Positions 26,475 to 36,373 are shown, counted from the first letter of the stretch. The stretch: DNA of 64,000 nucleotides from Brevundimonas naejangsanensis DSM 23858 (GCF_000421705.1 NZ_ATXN01000002.1:1240001-1304000), one strand, 5' to 3'. Program-made: numbers and translations. The notes: generated from the sequence alone by a model not told the origin.

Positions 26475-27029
26475 TTAGCGCGGGGCGCCCGACACGATGG
26501 CCGTGCGGCCATTGCGGTTCTGCGCCCAGGCCGACTCGTTCGAGCCTTCAGCGATCGGACGCTCCTTGCCGAAGCTGATGGTGTCGATGCGGGCGGCGGC
26601 GACGCCACGGCTGATCAGGTACGAGCGCACGGCCTCGGCGCGACGGGCGCCCAGGGCCAGGTTGTACTCGCGCGTGCCGCGCTCGTCGGCGTTGCCTTCG
26701 ATGCGCACGGTGACCTGCGGGTAGCGGGCCAGCCAGGCGGCCTGGGCGTCCAGACGCGGCTGGGCCTCAGCCCGCACCGAATAGGAATCCAGGTCGAAGT
26801 AGACGCGGTCGCCGACGTTGACGACGAAGTCCTGTTCCGAGCCCGGCGCGGCGGCGCCGACGTTGCCGCCCGTGACCGGGGTGCTCGGCGCGGTCGGATA
26901 CTGAGGCCCGGTGGCGGGCGGCGGGGTTTCGGTCGGGACGGCGGGCTCGACCTTGGGCTTGGTGCAAGCGGCCAGCGAGGTCACGGCGACGCCGACGGCG
27001 GCGAGCCGGATCAGGGTGGAGGCGTTCAT
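26475..27029 (-). CDS. pal: Peptidoglycan-associated lipoprotein Pal
   Basis: 184 aa outer-membrane lipoprotein. The lipobox TSLAAC puts the lipidated Cys at 22. A Pro/Thr linker follows, then the OmpA-like peptidoglycan-binding domain with YFDLDSYSVRAEAQ, VRIEGNADERGTREYNLALG and RRAEAVRSYLISRGV, which binds diaminopimelate in peptidoglycan and also TolB. In Caulobacter Pal is essential for envelope integrity. 150 bp separate it from tolB. Confidence 0.97.
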   Translation of the reverse strand: MNASTLIRLAAVGVAVTSLAACTKPKVEPAVPTETPPPATGPQYPTAPSTPVTGGNVGAAAPGSEQDFVVNVGDRVYFDLDSYSVRAEAQPRLDAQAAWLARYPQVTVRIEGNADERGTREYNLALGARRAEAVRSYLISRGVAAARIDTISFGKERPIAEGSNESAWAQNRNGRTAIVSGAPR

Positions 27030-27179
27030 GTAATTCTCCTTCTCATTCGGTTCGAGGCCGATGCCTCTAGCTTAGCTGTATTTGACGGCTGCTACAGCGC
27101 TATGCAGCGTTACGCTAGCGGGATAACGCACAGTTTACGGCAATGGCTCCGCTGAAGATGCAGCGACGGCGAATCCGCG

Positions 27180-28562
27180 TTACGCCGAGCAGGAATCCGG
27201 ACCCTGGCCGATGCCCAGATTGACCGGCGGGGCGTCCAGCAATCCCGACCACGCCGGGTCCGAACCGCGCCCGTCGTAGCCCGCCTGGGACACGACGCGG
27301 CCCGACAGGTCTACGGTCCACAGACGGGTGTCCCCGCCCGGGCTCTGACGCGCGAAGGCGATATAGCGGCCGTTCGGCGCCCAGGAGGGGCCTTCCTCGA
27401 AATAGGAGGACGACAGGATGCGCTCGCCGGTGCCGTCGGACTTCATCACGCCGATGTGGAAGCGGCCGCCCTGTTGCTTGGTGAAGGCGATCAGGTCGCC
27501 GCGAGGGCTCCAGGCCGGGGCGGTGTAGATACCGCCGCCGCGGCTGATCGGGCGCTGGCCCGAGCCGTCGGCCCGCATGGTGTAGAGGCGCGCCGAGCCC
27601 GAACGGTCCGAGGTGAAGACGATCTGATTGCCGTCAGGGCTGAACGAGGGCGAGGTGTCGATGCCCGGATCGGTCGTCAGGCGCGACAGCTGGCGGCTGC
27701 GCAGGTTCATCACATAGACGTCGGTGTTGCCGTGCCGGATGATGGAGAAGGCCATCTTGGTTCCGTCGTTCGAGAAACGCGGCGCCAGCACCTGACCGTC
27801 GAACTCGCCCAGGCTTTCGCGGCGGCCGGTCGACAGATTGTAGAGGTAGATGCGGCTGTAGTCCTTGCCCAGCGCCACATAGGTCACTTCGTCAGGATTG
27901 GAGGCCGAGAAGCGCGGCGACATGATCACCTCATCGCCCTGAGTCAGGAAGACGGGGTTGTAACCGTCCTGATCGACGATGGTCAGGCGCGAGAGCTTGT
28001 TCAGCTGGGTGCCGCTTTCGGACACGAACAGAACGCGCGAATCGAAGAAGCCCGCCTCGCCGGTCAGACGCTGATAGACCACGTCCGAAATCTTGTGCGC
28101 GATGCGGCGCCACTGCTCCGATGTGGCGGTGAACTGGTAGGAGACAAGCTGGCACTGGCGATAGGGGTCATACAAACGGAAGCCCACGTCGATCCGCCCG
28201 TCCGCGCGCGGCGTCACGCCGCCGTACAGCACCGCCTGGGCGCCGATGGAGGTCCACTGCGGAAAGTTCGGCGCATTGGCCAGAGTCAGGCCCGTCTCGA
28301 CGAAGCTGGCCGGGTTCAGCGGGTCGAAGAAGCCCGACCGCTTCAGGTTGCCGCTGATGACGCTCGAAATCTGCGACCCGTTCTGGCCGGTAAAGGGCAC
28401 GACGGCGATCTGAAGCGGGCGCAGGACGCCCTCATCGACGACCACGTCCTGCATCGGCGCCGACGAGGGGGCCATCGACTGGGCCTGCACCGATCCGCCC
28501 AGCGCCAGAGGGGCGGTCAAAGCCAGCGCGGCGGCCGAGGCGAGAAAGCGGTTCAGGCGCAT
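27180..28562 (-). CDS. tolB: Tol-Pal system beta-propeller protein TolB
   Basis: 460 aa periplasmic protein. The signal peptide ends near residue 27 (GGSVQA). The N-terminal domain (IAVVPFTGQNGSQISSVIS) contacts TolA, and six WD40-like propeller blades follow with repeated TSPSFSPDGNQIVFTSDRSG, TAPAWSPRGDLIAFT and GPSWAPNGRYIAFAR motifs that bind Pal. It sits in the conserved tolQ-tolR-tolA-tolB-pal order. Confidence 0.97.
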   Translation of the reverse strand: MRLNRFLASAAALALTAPLALGGSVQAQSMAPSSAPMQDVVVDEGVLRPLQIAVVPFTGQNGSQISSVISGNLKRSGFFDPLNPASFVETGLTLANAPNFPQWTSIGAQAVLYGGVTPRADGRIDVGFRLYDPYRQCQLVSYQFTATSEQWRRIAHKISDVVYQRLTGEAGFFDSRVLFVSESGTQLNKLSRLTIVDQDGYNPVFLTQGDEVIMSPRFSASNPDEVTYVALGKDYSRIYLYNLSTGRRESLGEFDGQVLAPRFSNDGTKMAFSIIRHGNTDVYVMNLRSRQLSRLTTDPGIDTSPSFSPDGNQIVFTSDRSGSARLYTMRADGSGQRPISRGGGIYTAPAWSPRGDLIAFTKQQGGRFHIGVMKSDGTGERILSSSYFEEGPSWAPNGRYIAFARQSPGGDTRLWTVDLSGRVVSQAGYDGRGSDPAWSGLLDAPPVNLGIGQGPDSCSA

Positions 28563-28686
28563 GGGTCATTCCTTCGCAGATCGTGACAGGGTCGGGCCCG
28601 GTCGCCCCTCATAGCATCGGCGCGACCGACAATCGCCAGCTTCACAAGGATTTGGGCGACTTTGGGGTGATAGACGGCTCGCGCCC

Positions 28687-29559
28687 CTAACGGTTCCCGC
28701 ATTGACGTTTGGTTTCAAAACGGAAGGGCACTTCCTGAGCCTGGAAGCCGTCCGGCACGGTGAAGGGCGAGGTCGCCCGCAGTGCGCGCTGCATGGCGTC
28801 GGACGCCGCCCGCCAGGTGGGATCGTTCTGCACGTCCTGAAGGCGCGGCGTGCCGATGATCTGGCCGTCGGCGCTCAGGCGCACGGTCACGCGGATGACC
28901 AGATCATCCATGCCTGGCATGTCGCAGTTGATGTTCCAGTTCGGCGTCACCTGGGCCCCCAGGGCGGCCAACTGCGGGCCGGTGGCGCGTGGGGCGGAGC
29001 CAGCTCCCTGCTGGCCCGCCGCCGGGCGGCCGGGATTCTGGGTCGGGCGCGGCGGTCCCGCCAGGGCGTCCAGGTCCAGACCCGGCGCCGGGCGAGCGGG
29101 ACGCGGAGGCGTCGCAGGCGCCTTCTTCTCGGGCGGAGCTGGCGTGGGACGCGGCGGTGGGGTCGGCGCCTTCTTTTCCGGCGGGGTCGGCGTCGGGCGC
29201 GGCGTCGGCGCGGGCGTCGGCGTAGGGGCCTTCTTCTGCGGCGGCGTCGGGGTCGGGCGCGGCGCCGGCGGCGTCGGGCGCGGTTGAGGCTGTGGCGCGG
29301 GCGGGGTCGGCTCAGGTTCCGGCGGCGTCGGTTCCGGCAAGGTCTCGACCGGGGCCGTCTCGCCGTCGTCAGGAGAAGGTTCTTCCTGCGGATTGTCAGC
29401 CGGGGCGGCGGCGATCTCGATATCCGAGACGATGGACACCGGCACCGAATTCACCAGCGGCTTCAACTCGTCCTTCGACGACCAAGACACGAGGGCGAGC
29501 GCCACCACCCCCGCGTGCAGGGCGATGGAGCCGAGGATGGCGGGACTGGGGCGGCGCAA
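28687..29559 (-). CDS. tolA: TolA, proline-rich variant
   Basis: 290 aa. One N-terminal membrane helix (ILGSIALHAGVVALALVSW, residues 8-26) with the Ser-His pair typical of TolA/TonB, then an unusually Pro/Thr-rich periplasmic spacer (about 60-175) with repeated PEKKAP/PQKKAP units, and a C-terminal TolA/TonB-like domain (IRVTVRLSADGQIIGTPRLQ). E. coli TolA instead has a long alanine-rich helix, so the spacer here is TonB-like in character. Position between tolR and tolB supports TolA. Confidence 0.88.
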   Translation of the reverse strand: MRRPSPAILGSIALHAGVVALALVSWSSKDELKPLVNSVPVSIVSDIEIAAAPADNPQEEPSPDDGETAPVETLPEPTPPEPEPTPPAPQPQPRPTPPAPRPTPTPPQKKAPTPTPAPTPRPTPTPPEKKAPTPPPRPTPAPPEKKAPATPPRPARPAPGLDLDALAGPPRPTQNPGRPAAGQQGAGSAPRATGPQLAALGAQVTPNWNINCDMPGMDDLVIRVTVRLSADGQIIGTPRLQDVQNDPTWRAASDAMQRALRATSPFTVPDGFQAQEVPFRFETKRQCGNR

Positions 29560-29565
29560 GGTCCG

Positions 29566-30027
<462 letters not shown>

Positions 30028-30030
30028 GGA

Positions 30031-30786
30031 TCAGGCGCCCCGGCGCAGGTTCAGGTCCGCAGACGGCGGCGGCGGCGGCGGCGGCGGGGTCGACGGTGCG
30101 CCCAGACGACGGGCGATGGCCGATTGCAGATCGTCCGCAAAGGCTTCCAGACGCCCGGTGAACTTGCCCGCCGACACCGAGAAGGCGTTGAAGGCGATAT
30201 AGGCCGGAATGGCCGCCGCCAGACCGATGGCCGTGGCGAACAGGGCTTCGGCGATGGCCGGGGCCACGGTCGTCAGATTGGTGTTGCCCGCCGCCGCAAT
30301 ACTGTCGAAGGCGTTCATGATGCCCCACACCGTGCCGAACAGGCCGATGAAAGGCGAAGCGGTGGCGACCACCGACAGCACGCCCAGACCGTTCTCGATC
30401 TTCTGGCTCTCGCGGGCGATGACGGAATCCAGGGCGCGGTCGATGCGGGCGATCAGCATGGAGCCTTGCGTATCTGTCATGGCGCCGCGCGCGCGCGCCT
30501 CGCGCCAGTCCTGCAGCGTCAGCACCAACATGCGCGGCAGGGGATCGGCCGGTTGCGGCCCGGCCTGGGCGGCGACCTCTTCCAGCGAACGCCCGCCCTC
30601 GACCTGCTGCTCGAACGCAGTCGCCCGAGCGTTCATGCGCGAGAAACGCACCGCCTTGTCGATGATGATGGTCCACGACCAGACCGAGGCCACGGCCAGG
30701 CCGATCATCACCGTCTTCACCACCCAGTCGGCAGTCATGAACAGCTCGATGGGGTTCAGCAGGGAGGCGTCGACGGGCGGTGTCAT
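30031..30786 (-). CDS. tolQ: TolQ, ExbB/MotA-family proton-channel subunit
   Basis: 251 aa inner-membrane protein with three helices (about 18-40, 137-160, 178-200). The conserved segment [18 protein letters not shown] and the third helix [20 protein letters not shown] are diagnostic. The C-terminus is a short Pro-rich stretch ([15 protein letters not shown]). It is the first gene of the Tol operon; a 300-bp gap containing an inverted-repeat element separates it from ybgC, so it probably has its own promoter. Confidence 0.96.
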   Translation of the reverse strand: MTPPVDASLLNPIELFMTADWVVKTVMIGLAVASVWSWTIIIDKAVRFSRMNARATAFEQQVEGGRSLEEVAAQAGPQPADPLPRMLVLTLQDWREARARGAMTDTQGSMLIARIDRALDSVIARESQKIENGLGVLSVVATASPFIGLFGTVWGIMNAFDSIAAAGNTNLTTVAPAIAEALFATAIGLAAAIPAYIAFNAFSVSAGKFTGRLEAFADDLQSAIARRLGAPSTPPPPPPPPSADLNLRRGA

Positions 30787-30935
30787 GCGTGGTCCTTGGC
30801 GAAGGGTCCGATCAGTCCGCCAGTTGCACCGGGCGGACGTGGCGGTTTCATGGCGGCGGTCTAACCGGCGTCGCGGCCTGCGTCATCAGGCGAAAGGGTG
30901 ACAACATCGTTATTGAAGAAACAAGCGCCTCACCT

Positions 30936-31080
30936 CTCCCTCCCCTTCATGGGGAGGGTGGTCGCGCAGCGACCGGGTGGGGAGGGCCGGGTGATGCAAG
31001 GCGCGGCGCGTGAACAGCCAAGCCGCCCCCACCCGGCTTCGGCTTCGCCTCAGCCACCCTCCCCATGAAGGGGAGGGAGA
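30936..31080. repeat. Paired inverted-repeat arms (empty form of the DUF559 element) between ybgC and tolQ
   Basis: Arm C (30936-30986, plus) is identical over about 50 bp to arm A next to the DUF559 gene. Arm D (31024-31080, minus) has the same ends with a changed middle hairpin. Only about 37 bp lie between them, so this pair lacks the nuclease gene. GCGCCT occurs just outside each arm (30926-30931 and 31085-31090), a possible but weak target duplication. The remaining 30787-30935 has no gene I can support and probably holds the tolQ promoter. Confidence 0.85.
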
Positions 31081-31088
31081 AGTTGCGC

Positions 31089-31538
31089 CTATTCCTCCCC
31101 CGACAACCAGGGCGTCACCAGTTCCACCAGCCGTCTGGTCGGCCGCCGGGGGCGCCCGTCCAGGTGGATACAGGCGGCGACGACATCCGCCCGGCACAAG
31201 GCCTCCCCGTCCCGCTCGACCGTCTGGCGGATGATCAGGCGCGGCCCCTTGATCGCCTCATAGCGGGTGCGCACCACCAGGGCGTCGTCGATGCGCGCCG
31301 GCTTCAGATATTTGATCGCCAGGTCCGAGACGACGAAGGCCAGCGGTTCCTCCTGCTCCAGCAGGTCCGCATGGCCCACCCCGGCCAGACGCAGGAAGTC
31401 CGACCGCCCCCGTTCGAAATAGCGGACATAGTTGGCGTGATAGACTAGGCCGGTGAAGTCCGTGTCTTCGTAATAGACGCGCACGGGCAACAGGTGATCG
31501 CGGCCGTCGAAACGGCCCGCGCTGGGTTGATCGGTCAT
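31089..31538 (-). CDS. ybgC: Tol-Pal-associated acyl-CoA thioesterase YbgC
   Basis: 149 aa hot-dog fold. VRVYYEDTDFTGLVYHANYVRYFERGRSDF carries the catalytic Asp (DTDFTG) and the YHANY helix of the 4HBT/YbgC family. It hydrolyses short or medium acyl-CoA and associates with phospholipid-synthesis proteins in E. coli. Conserved neighbour of tolQ; here 6 bp after a small membrane-anchored protein gene. Confidence 0.95.
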   Translation of the reverse strand: MTDQPSAGRFDGRDHLLPVRVYYEDTDFTGLVYHANYVRYFERGRSDFLRLAGVGHADLLEQEEPLAFVVSDLAIKYLKPARIDDALVVRTRYEAIKGPRLIIRQTVERDGEALCRADVVAACIHLDGRPRRPTRRLVELVTPWLSGEE

Positions 31539-31544
31539 GGTCGG

Positions 31545-31922
31545 TCAGCTCTTGCCGGCGGCGGGAACAGGGGCGTCGAAGCCGGGACAATAGCGCGATT
31601 TCAACGTCGCGAACTCGCCGGTCAGCGGATCGTGGCTCATCAGGATGCGGTTGGGCCGCGAGACGAAGGCCACCGCCTCCTTGCGGCCCTTCAGACCGGC
31701 GTAGCCGCAGGCCGCCCGGCCGCGCCCGGCCTCGACATAGCGCACCTCGGCCTCGGTCCCCATCTGCTCTCGCACCTGAGACAAGGCCCGCTCCGCAGGC
31801 GTGGTCTGACGCGGCCCGAAGCGCGCGCCCTGATTGACGGCATAGAGGCTGAACCCGCCCAGCACCACGACAGCCGCGCCAAGCGCGATGATCATCCGGT
31901 TCATCCTGCGGGGCTGGGCCAA
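31545..31922 (-). CDS. Small membrane-anchored protein, unknown
   Basis: 125 aa with one N-terminal membrane helix (MIIALGAAVVVLGGFSLYAV) and a soluble, probably periplasmic domain containing two cysteines (RAACGYAG and SRYCPGF) that could form a disulfide. No family recognised. TTG 31922 is chosen as start because AGGAGG lies 5 nt upstream; an ATG six codons later has no SD at a usable distance. It lies between ruvB and ybgC on the same strand. Confidence 0.72.
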   Translation of the reverse strand: MAQPRRMNRMIIALGAAVVVLGGFSLYAVNQGARFGPRQTTPAERALSQVREQMGTEAEVRYVEAGRGRAACGYAGLKGRKEAVAFVSRPNRILMSHDPLTGEFATLKSRYCPGFDAPVPAAGKS

Positions 31923-31999
31923 AACCGCCTCCTTCTGGGAAGCTGGAGGATGACCGGCTTCGCCGCCGAGGTGAAGCCCTGTTGCGAAAGAGTCGCGGC

Positions 32000-33031
32000 C
32001 TATTTGCCGAACAGGTCCGGGGCGGCGGCGGGCGGCGCGGCGGGCGTCTCTAACCCAAGGTGCTCATAGGCCCTGGCGCAGGCCATCCGGCCGCGCGGCG
32101 TGCGCTGGATGAAGCCCTGTTGCAGCAGATAGGGTTCGATCACGTCCTCGACCGCATCGCGCGCCTCGGCGATGGCGGCGGCCAAGGTGTCCATGCCGAC
32201 CGGCCCGCCGCCGTAATTCTCGATCAGGGCCTTGAGGAAGCGGCGGTCCAGGCTGTCCAGTCCGGCCTCGTCGACCTCCAGCCGCGCCAACGCCCGCGCT
32301 GCGGCCAGTTGGTCGATAGGGGTCCCTTCCGCATCGGCGAAGTCCCGAACCCGGCGCAACAGGCGCCCGGCGATGCGCGGGGTGCCGCGCGCGCGACGCG
32401 CGATCTCCATCGCCCCATCCTCGGTGATGGCCGCGCCCATCTTGCGCGCCGCCCCGCGGATCACCGCAGTCAGCTCTTCGGGCGTATAGAACTCCAGCCG
32501 CAGCGGAATGCCGAACCGATCCCTCAGCGGCGTGGCCAGCAAGCCCGCCCGCGTCGTCGCCCCGACCAGGGTGAAGGGCGCCAGATCGATGCGCACGCTG
32601 CGCGCCGACGGCCCTTCGCCGATGATCAGGTCCAGCACATGGTCTTCCATCGCCGGATAGAGGATTTCCTCCACCTGCGGGGCCATGCGGTGGATCTCGT
32701 CGATGAACAGGACGTCGCGCGGTTCGAGGTTGGTCAGGATGGCCGCAAGGTCGCCCGCCTTGGCCAGGATCGGGCCGGAGGTGGCGCGGAAGCCCACGCC
32801 CAGCTCGCGCGCCACGATCTGCGCCAGCGTCGTCTTGCCCAGCCCCGGAGGCCCGAACAGCAGGACGTGATCCAGCGCCTCCGAGCGGCCGCGCGCGGCG
32901 TCGATGAAGACCTTCAGATTGCCCTTGGCCGCCGACTGGCCGACGAACTCGGAAAGGGTCTGGGGCCGCAGAGCGCGGTCGTGCTGCTCGCCGGGCGCGG
33001 ACGCGGGCGAGATGATGCGGTCGTCGGTCAT
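32000..33031 (-). CDS. ruvB: Holliday junction branch-migration helicase RuvB
   Basis: 343 aa AAA+ motor. It shows Walker [11 protein letters not shown], Walker [11 protein letters not shown], sensor [18 protein letters not shown], and the C-terminal winged helix ([17 protein letters not shown]). It forms hexamers driving branch migration with RuvA. The gene starts 10 bp after the ruvA stop. Confidence 0.98.
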   Translation of the reverse strand: MTDDRIISPASAPGEQHDRALRPQTLSEFVGQSAAKGNLKVFIDAARGRSEALDHVLLFGPPGLGKTTLAQIVARELGVGFRATSGPILAKAGDLAAILTNLEPRDVLFIDEIHRMAPQVEEILYPAMEDHVLDLIIGEGPSARSVRIDLAPFTLVGATTRAGLLATPLRDRFGIPLRLEFYTPEELTAVIRGAARKMGAAITEDGAMEIARRARGTPRIAGRLLRRVRDFADAEGTPIDQLAAARALARLEVDEAGLDSLDRRFLKALIENYGGGPVGMDTLAAAIAEARDAVEDVIEPYLLQQGFIQRTPRGRMACARAYEHLGLETPAAPPAAAPDLFGK

Positions 33032-33041
33032 GCGGCGGCCC

Positions 33042-33668
33042 TCATCGTCCCAGCTCCTGCAGGGCCGTGCGGATGACCAGCGGCAGTTCGGCGTCTTCGC
33101 CCAGCTTGATCAGGGCGTGATCGACGGCGCGGCGGGCGTTGACCTCGGCGATGCCCAGACCCAGCAAGGCCGCGACCGCCTCGCCGGTGACGCTGGGCGG
33201 CGGTGGAGCGATGACGGCGGCCTCGGCGTGGACGCCCGGCGCAGTCGGGGCGAAGACGCCGTCGGTCAGGCTCTTGCCCTTCAGTTCGGTGACGATGCGC
33301 AGGGCCAGCTTGGGCCCCACGCCGTTGGCGCGGCCGACGGCGGCCTTGTCCTCGCGTGCGACGGCGGCGGCCAGTTCGGCGGGCGGCAGGATATCCAGCA
33401 CCCCCAGCGCCGCCTTCGGCCCCACGCCCTGAATGGTCTGCAGCAGGGTGAAGACCTTGCGCTCGTCGCGGGTCAGGAAGCCATAGAGACGCGGCCCCTG
33501 ATCCTGGCTCCACTGGCTGTGAATGAACAGGGTCGTCTCATCGCCCGGCGCCGGCAGGCGGCCCAGCGTCCGCGCCCCGCAGGCAGCGACATAGCCCACG
33601 CCTCCGCAGTCGATCAGGCACTCCGCCTCGCCGACCTCAGCCAGAACACCCCGCAGACGACCGATCAT
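33042..33668 (-). CDS. ruvA: Holliday junction DNA-binding protein RuvA
   Basis: 208 aa. The N-terminal OB fold ([20 protein letters not shown]), two helix-hairpin-helix motifs ([19 protein letters not shown] and [18 protein letters not shown]), and the C-terminal RuvB-binding domain ([20 protein letters not shown]) are all visible. ATG 33668 overlaps the ruvC stop (ATGA), fixing the start. Confidence 0.97.
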   Translation of the reverse strand: MIGRLRGVLAEVGEAECLIDCGGVGYVAACGARTLGRLPAPGDETTLFIHSQWSQDQGPRLYGFLTRDERKVFTLLQTIQGVGPKAALGVLDILPPAELAAAVAREDKAAVGRANGVGPKLALRIVTELKGKSLTDGVFAPTAPGVHAEAAVIAPPPPSVTGEAVAALLGLGIAEVNARRAVDHALIKLGEDAELPLVIRTALQELGR

Positions 33669-34177
33669 GCCGCCCCTCTCACTGCTATCGTTTTGAACCG
33701 CCGATGATGGGCGTGGGTGACCGCCACGGCCAGCGCGTCGGCGGCGTCGGCCTTCACGTCGCCCGAGGCGGGCAGCAGGCGTTTGACCATGAAGGCGATC
33801 TGGCTCTTGTCGGCCTGCCCTGCGCCCACCACCGCCTTCTTGATCAGGGTCGGGGCGTATTCGGCGACGGAAAGACCCGCCCGCGCCGGGGCCAGCATGA
33901 CCGCCGCCCGCGCATGGCCCAGCTTCAGCGTCGAGGCCGGATTGACGTTGACGAAGACCTCTTCGATCGCCGCCTCGTCGCAACTATAGGCGGCGCAGAC
34001 CTCGCCGACCTGCTCCAGCAGATGCAGCAATCGTTCGGAGAAGGGCGCCTTTTCGCTGGGCGCGACGACGCCGTGCGCGATCCAGCGCAGGCGGCTGCCC
34101 TCGCTTTCGATGACGCCCCAGCCGGTGCGGCGCAGGCCGGGGTCCAGCCCCAGAATCCGAGTCGTTTCGTTCGCCAT
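33665..34177 (-). CDS. ruvC: Holliday junction resolvase RuvC
   Basis: 170 aa RNase H-fold endonuclease. Catalytic acidic residues are visible in [16 protein letters not shown] (Asp12), [15 protein letters not shown] (Glu) and the C-terminal [16 protein letters not shown] (Asp pair). It cleaves Holliday junctions symmetrically with RuvAB. First gene of ruvC-ruvA-ruvB. Confidence 0.97.
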   Translation of the reverse strand: MANETTRILGLDPGLRRTGWGVIESEGSRLRWIAHGVVAPSEKAPFSERLLHLLEQVGEVCAAYSCDEAAIEEVFVNVNPASTLKLGHARAAVMLAPARAGLSVAEYAPTLIKKAVVGAGQADKSQIAFMVKRLLPASGDVKADAADALAVAVTHAHHRRFKTIAVRGAA

Positions 34178-34247
34178 CCGTTCCTATTGCCCCAAAGAGG
34201 GTTAGCGAACAATGACCGGGCGTTTTGTCAGAAGGTCGCGCGTCCGC

Positions 34248-34970
34248 TCAGTCGTCTCGGGGCATGACCGAAAAGCCCGCCAGGCCTGCCTGTTCGGCCA
34301 GGACGCCGGACAAGGCGTCGACCTTCAGCGGCATCGGACCGCGCGCCTTGACGTACTGTTCGTGGATCAGGCCGTCTGGGCTGACGACATGGCCGATGCG
34401 AGTGGGCTTCAGTCCATTATCGGCCAGCAGGGCGCGCAGAACCTTCTCGTCCGGCGCCGAACCGCGCGTCCAGCGCAGGGTGACGTCCATCACGCCGACG
34501 TGCGGCAGGCGCGCATCCAGAAAGCGCAGGATGGCCAGCACCAGCAGCGTCGCCCCCGCGGCGATCAGGCCCAGCTTCCACAGGCCGACGCCGAACATCA
34601 CCCCGATAGCCGAGGTGGTCCATAGGGACGCCGCCGTGGTCAGGCCATGGACCGAAAACCGCTCGCGGAAGATCACCCCGGCGCACAGGAAGCCGATGCC
34701 GGTCAGTATGCCGTGCGCCATCCGCGTCGGGTCGATCACCAGACGCTGTTCAGGCAGGGCGACGAACCCCCAGCTGGCCTGATGCATGGCCGCCAGCATC
34801 AGCACGCACGAGGTCATGGACACGAGGATATGGGTGCGGAACCCCGCCGGATGGCCGTGATAGGTCCGCTCGATCCCGATCAGGCCGCCCGCGATCATGG
34901 CGGCCGCCGCCGGCGCCAGCAGGCTCAGATCCTCGACGCCCCAATGCGTCACGCCCCAGTCAATCGCCAT
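34248..34970 (-). CDS. MgtC/SapB family membrane protein (copy 1)
   Basis: 240 aa. Four or five hydrophobic helices in the N-terminal two thirds with the family core GGLIGIERTYHGHPAGFRTHILVS, PTRMAHGILTGIGFLCAGVIF and VHGLTTAASLWTTSAIG, then a soluble ACT-like C-terminal domain. MgtC-type proteins inhibit F-type ATPase or act in low-magnesium/acid adaptation in pathogens; here the role is unknown. It is the third gene after a hemerythrin protein and a paralogue, 59 bp downstream of the latter. Confidence 0.9.
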   Translation of the reverse strand: MAIDWGVTHWGVEDLSLLAPAAAAMIAGGLIGIERTYHGHPAGFRTHILVSMTSCVLMLAAMHQASWGFVALPEQRLVIDPTRMAHGILTGIGFLCAGVIFRERFSVHGLTTAASLWTTSAIGVMFGVGLWKLGLIAAGATLLVLAILRFLDARLPHVGVMDVTLRWTRGSAPDEKVLRALLADNGLKPTRIGHVVSPDGLIHEQYVKARGPMPLKVDALSGVLAEQAGLAGFSVMPRDD

Positions 34971-35029
34971 GTCACAACCGCTCCCAACGACCGTTCAGGT
35001 TGAACCGCGCCGGTGCGCCCGGCAAGTCG

Positions 35030-35731
35030 TCAGTCGTCGCGCGGATCCAGCACATAGCCGCAGACGGAAGGCAGGCCTGACAGCCGCGCCGCCAGGGCCT
35101 TCAAGGCCTCCTCGCCCTCGATGCGGACGCGCCAGCTGCGGCGCACCACGGCGCCGTCGTCGATCAACTCAAATCGATCGGTCGCAGGAGCGGGATCCAG
35201 GGCGCGCAGGGCGGCTTCGACCTCCGCCTCCGGCGAGGGGGCGTCGCGGCGCCATCGTACCTCCACGTCCGCCAGGGTGCGATCCGGCAGGCGAGCGTTC
35301 ACCACCCTGAGCGAGATCAGGATCAGGCCCGTAATCACCGTCCCCGCCGCGCCCAGACCGAACAGCCCCGCCCCGAACAGCAGGCCGATGGCCGAGGTGA
35401 TCCACAGCGACGCCGCCGTCGTCAGACCGTGAATGGAGAAGCCCGTGCGGAAGATGACCCCCGCGCACAGAAAGCCGATCCCCGTCAGCACCCCGTGGGC
35501 CATGCGGGTCGGGTCGGTGACGATGTTCTCGTCCGGCAAGGCGCGGAAGGCCCAGTCGGCTTGTGTCATCGCCGCCAGCATCAGCAGGCAGGACGCCAGG
35601 CTGACCAGGATGTGGGTGCGGAACCCCGCCGGCCGGCCCCGCCATTCGCGCTCAAACCCGATCATCCCGCCGGCTATCAGGGCCCCCGCGATAGGCAGAA
35701 GGAAGGTCTCCACCCAGGCGGCGTCAGCCAT
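35030..35731 (-). CDS. MgtC/SapB family membrane protein (copy 2)
   Basis: 233 aa paralogue of the downstream gene: GGMIGFEREWRGRPAGFRTHILVS, PTRMAHGVLTGIGFLCAGVIF and IHGLTTAASLWITSAIG are shared almost word for word, while the C-terminal soluble domains differ more. Its ATG overlaps the end of the hemerythrin gene by 8 bp, so these are translationally linked. A tandem duplication is the simplest explanation. Confidence 0.9.
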   Translation of the reverse strand: MADAAWVETFLLPIAGALIAGGMIGFEREWRGRPAGFRTHILVSLASCLLMLAAMTQADWAFRALPDENIVTDPTRMAHGVLTGIGFLCAGVIFRTGFSIHGLTTAASLWITSAIGLLFGAGLFGLGAAGTVITGLILISLRVVNARLPDRTLADVEVRWRRDAPSPEAEVEAALRALDPAPATDRFELIDDGAVVRRSWRVRIEGEEALKALAARLSGLPSVCGYVLDPRDD

Positions 35732-36242
35732 GTTTCTCGACGTAGGTTTCCGGGTCCTTGTTGACCGGCCTCACCCCGTTGATGTGACGCGCCTGGAAGG
35801 CGGCGAAACGCACGCCCAGTTCGTGCCGGGTCTGCAGGTCGGCGTTCAGGCGGAAATCAGTCAGCCCCTGCCGCTCCTCTTCACCCATGTGTTTGGAATT
35901 GACGACATTGGCCTCGCCGACGGCCTTGAACCACGACGGGCTGCCGACCTTGTGCCTGGCCACGGCCTTGACCGCGTCGCGCAGCTTGTTGTGATCCTCG
36001 ATGGCGTCCTCGGTCTCGCCCTGGACAGTGCCGTCCTCGGCGTCATTGGCGCCCTCGCCCAGCTTCAGCAGCTCGGGATAGAAATGCTGTTCCTCAGCCT
36101 CGGCGTGAGCGTCCAGAAAGGCCGACAGCCGCCCCCAGACCGCCTCCAGCGCCTCGACATCGTCGGCCCCGATCTCTTCGACCAGGGAGAAGAGCCGTCT
36201 TTGTTCGGCGTGGTCGTCGAGGATCAGTTGGGTGATGTCCAT
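35724..36242 (-). CDS. Hemerythrin HHE-domain protein
   Basis: 172 aa four-helix bundle with the expected di-iron ligands: His11 (LDDHAEQR), His46 and Glu50 or His53 with Glu57 (DAHAEAEEQHFYPE), His84 (IEDHNKLRD) and His118 (SKHMGEEER). Such proteins bind oxygen, nitric oxide or iron, or repair iron centres. It has a longer C-terminal extension (residues 130-172) than minimal HHE domains. First gene of an operon with two MgtC proteins (8-bp overlap). Confidence 0.9.
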   Translation of the reverse strand: MDITQLILDDHAEQRRLFSLVEEIGADDVEALEAVWGRLSAFLDAHAEAEEQHFYPELLKLGEGANDAEDGTVQGETEDAIEDHNKLRDAVKAVARHKVGSPSWFKAVGEANVVNSKHMGEEERQGLTDFRLNADLQTRHELGVRFAAFQARHINGVRPVNKDPETYVEKHG

Positions 36243-36373
36243 CGCGCAAGGCTCCTGGCGGCAAGGCTTGAGCCTCTAGAAGCCTTGGCGGCGCGGGCGG
36301 GTTCCGCCGGACTCCCGCAACGGCGATATTTCAGGCATAATGTCATTCGGGGAACAAACGTCGGAGCCTTTCC

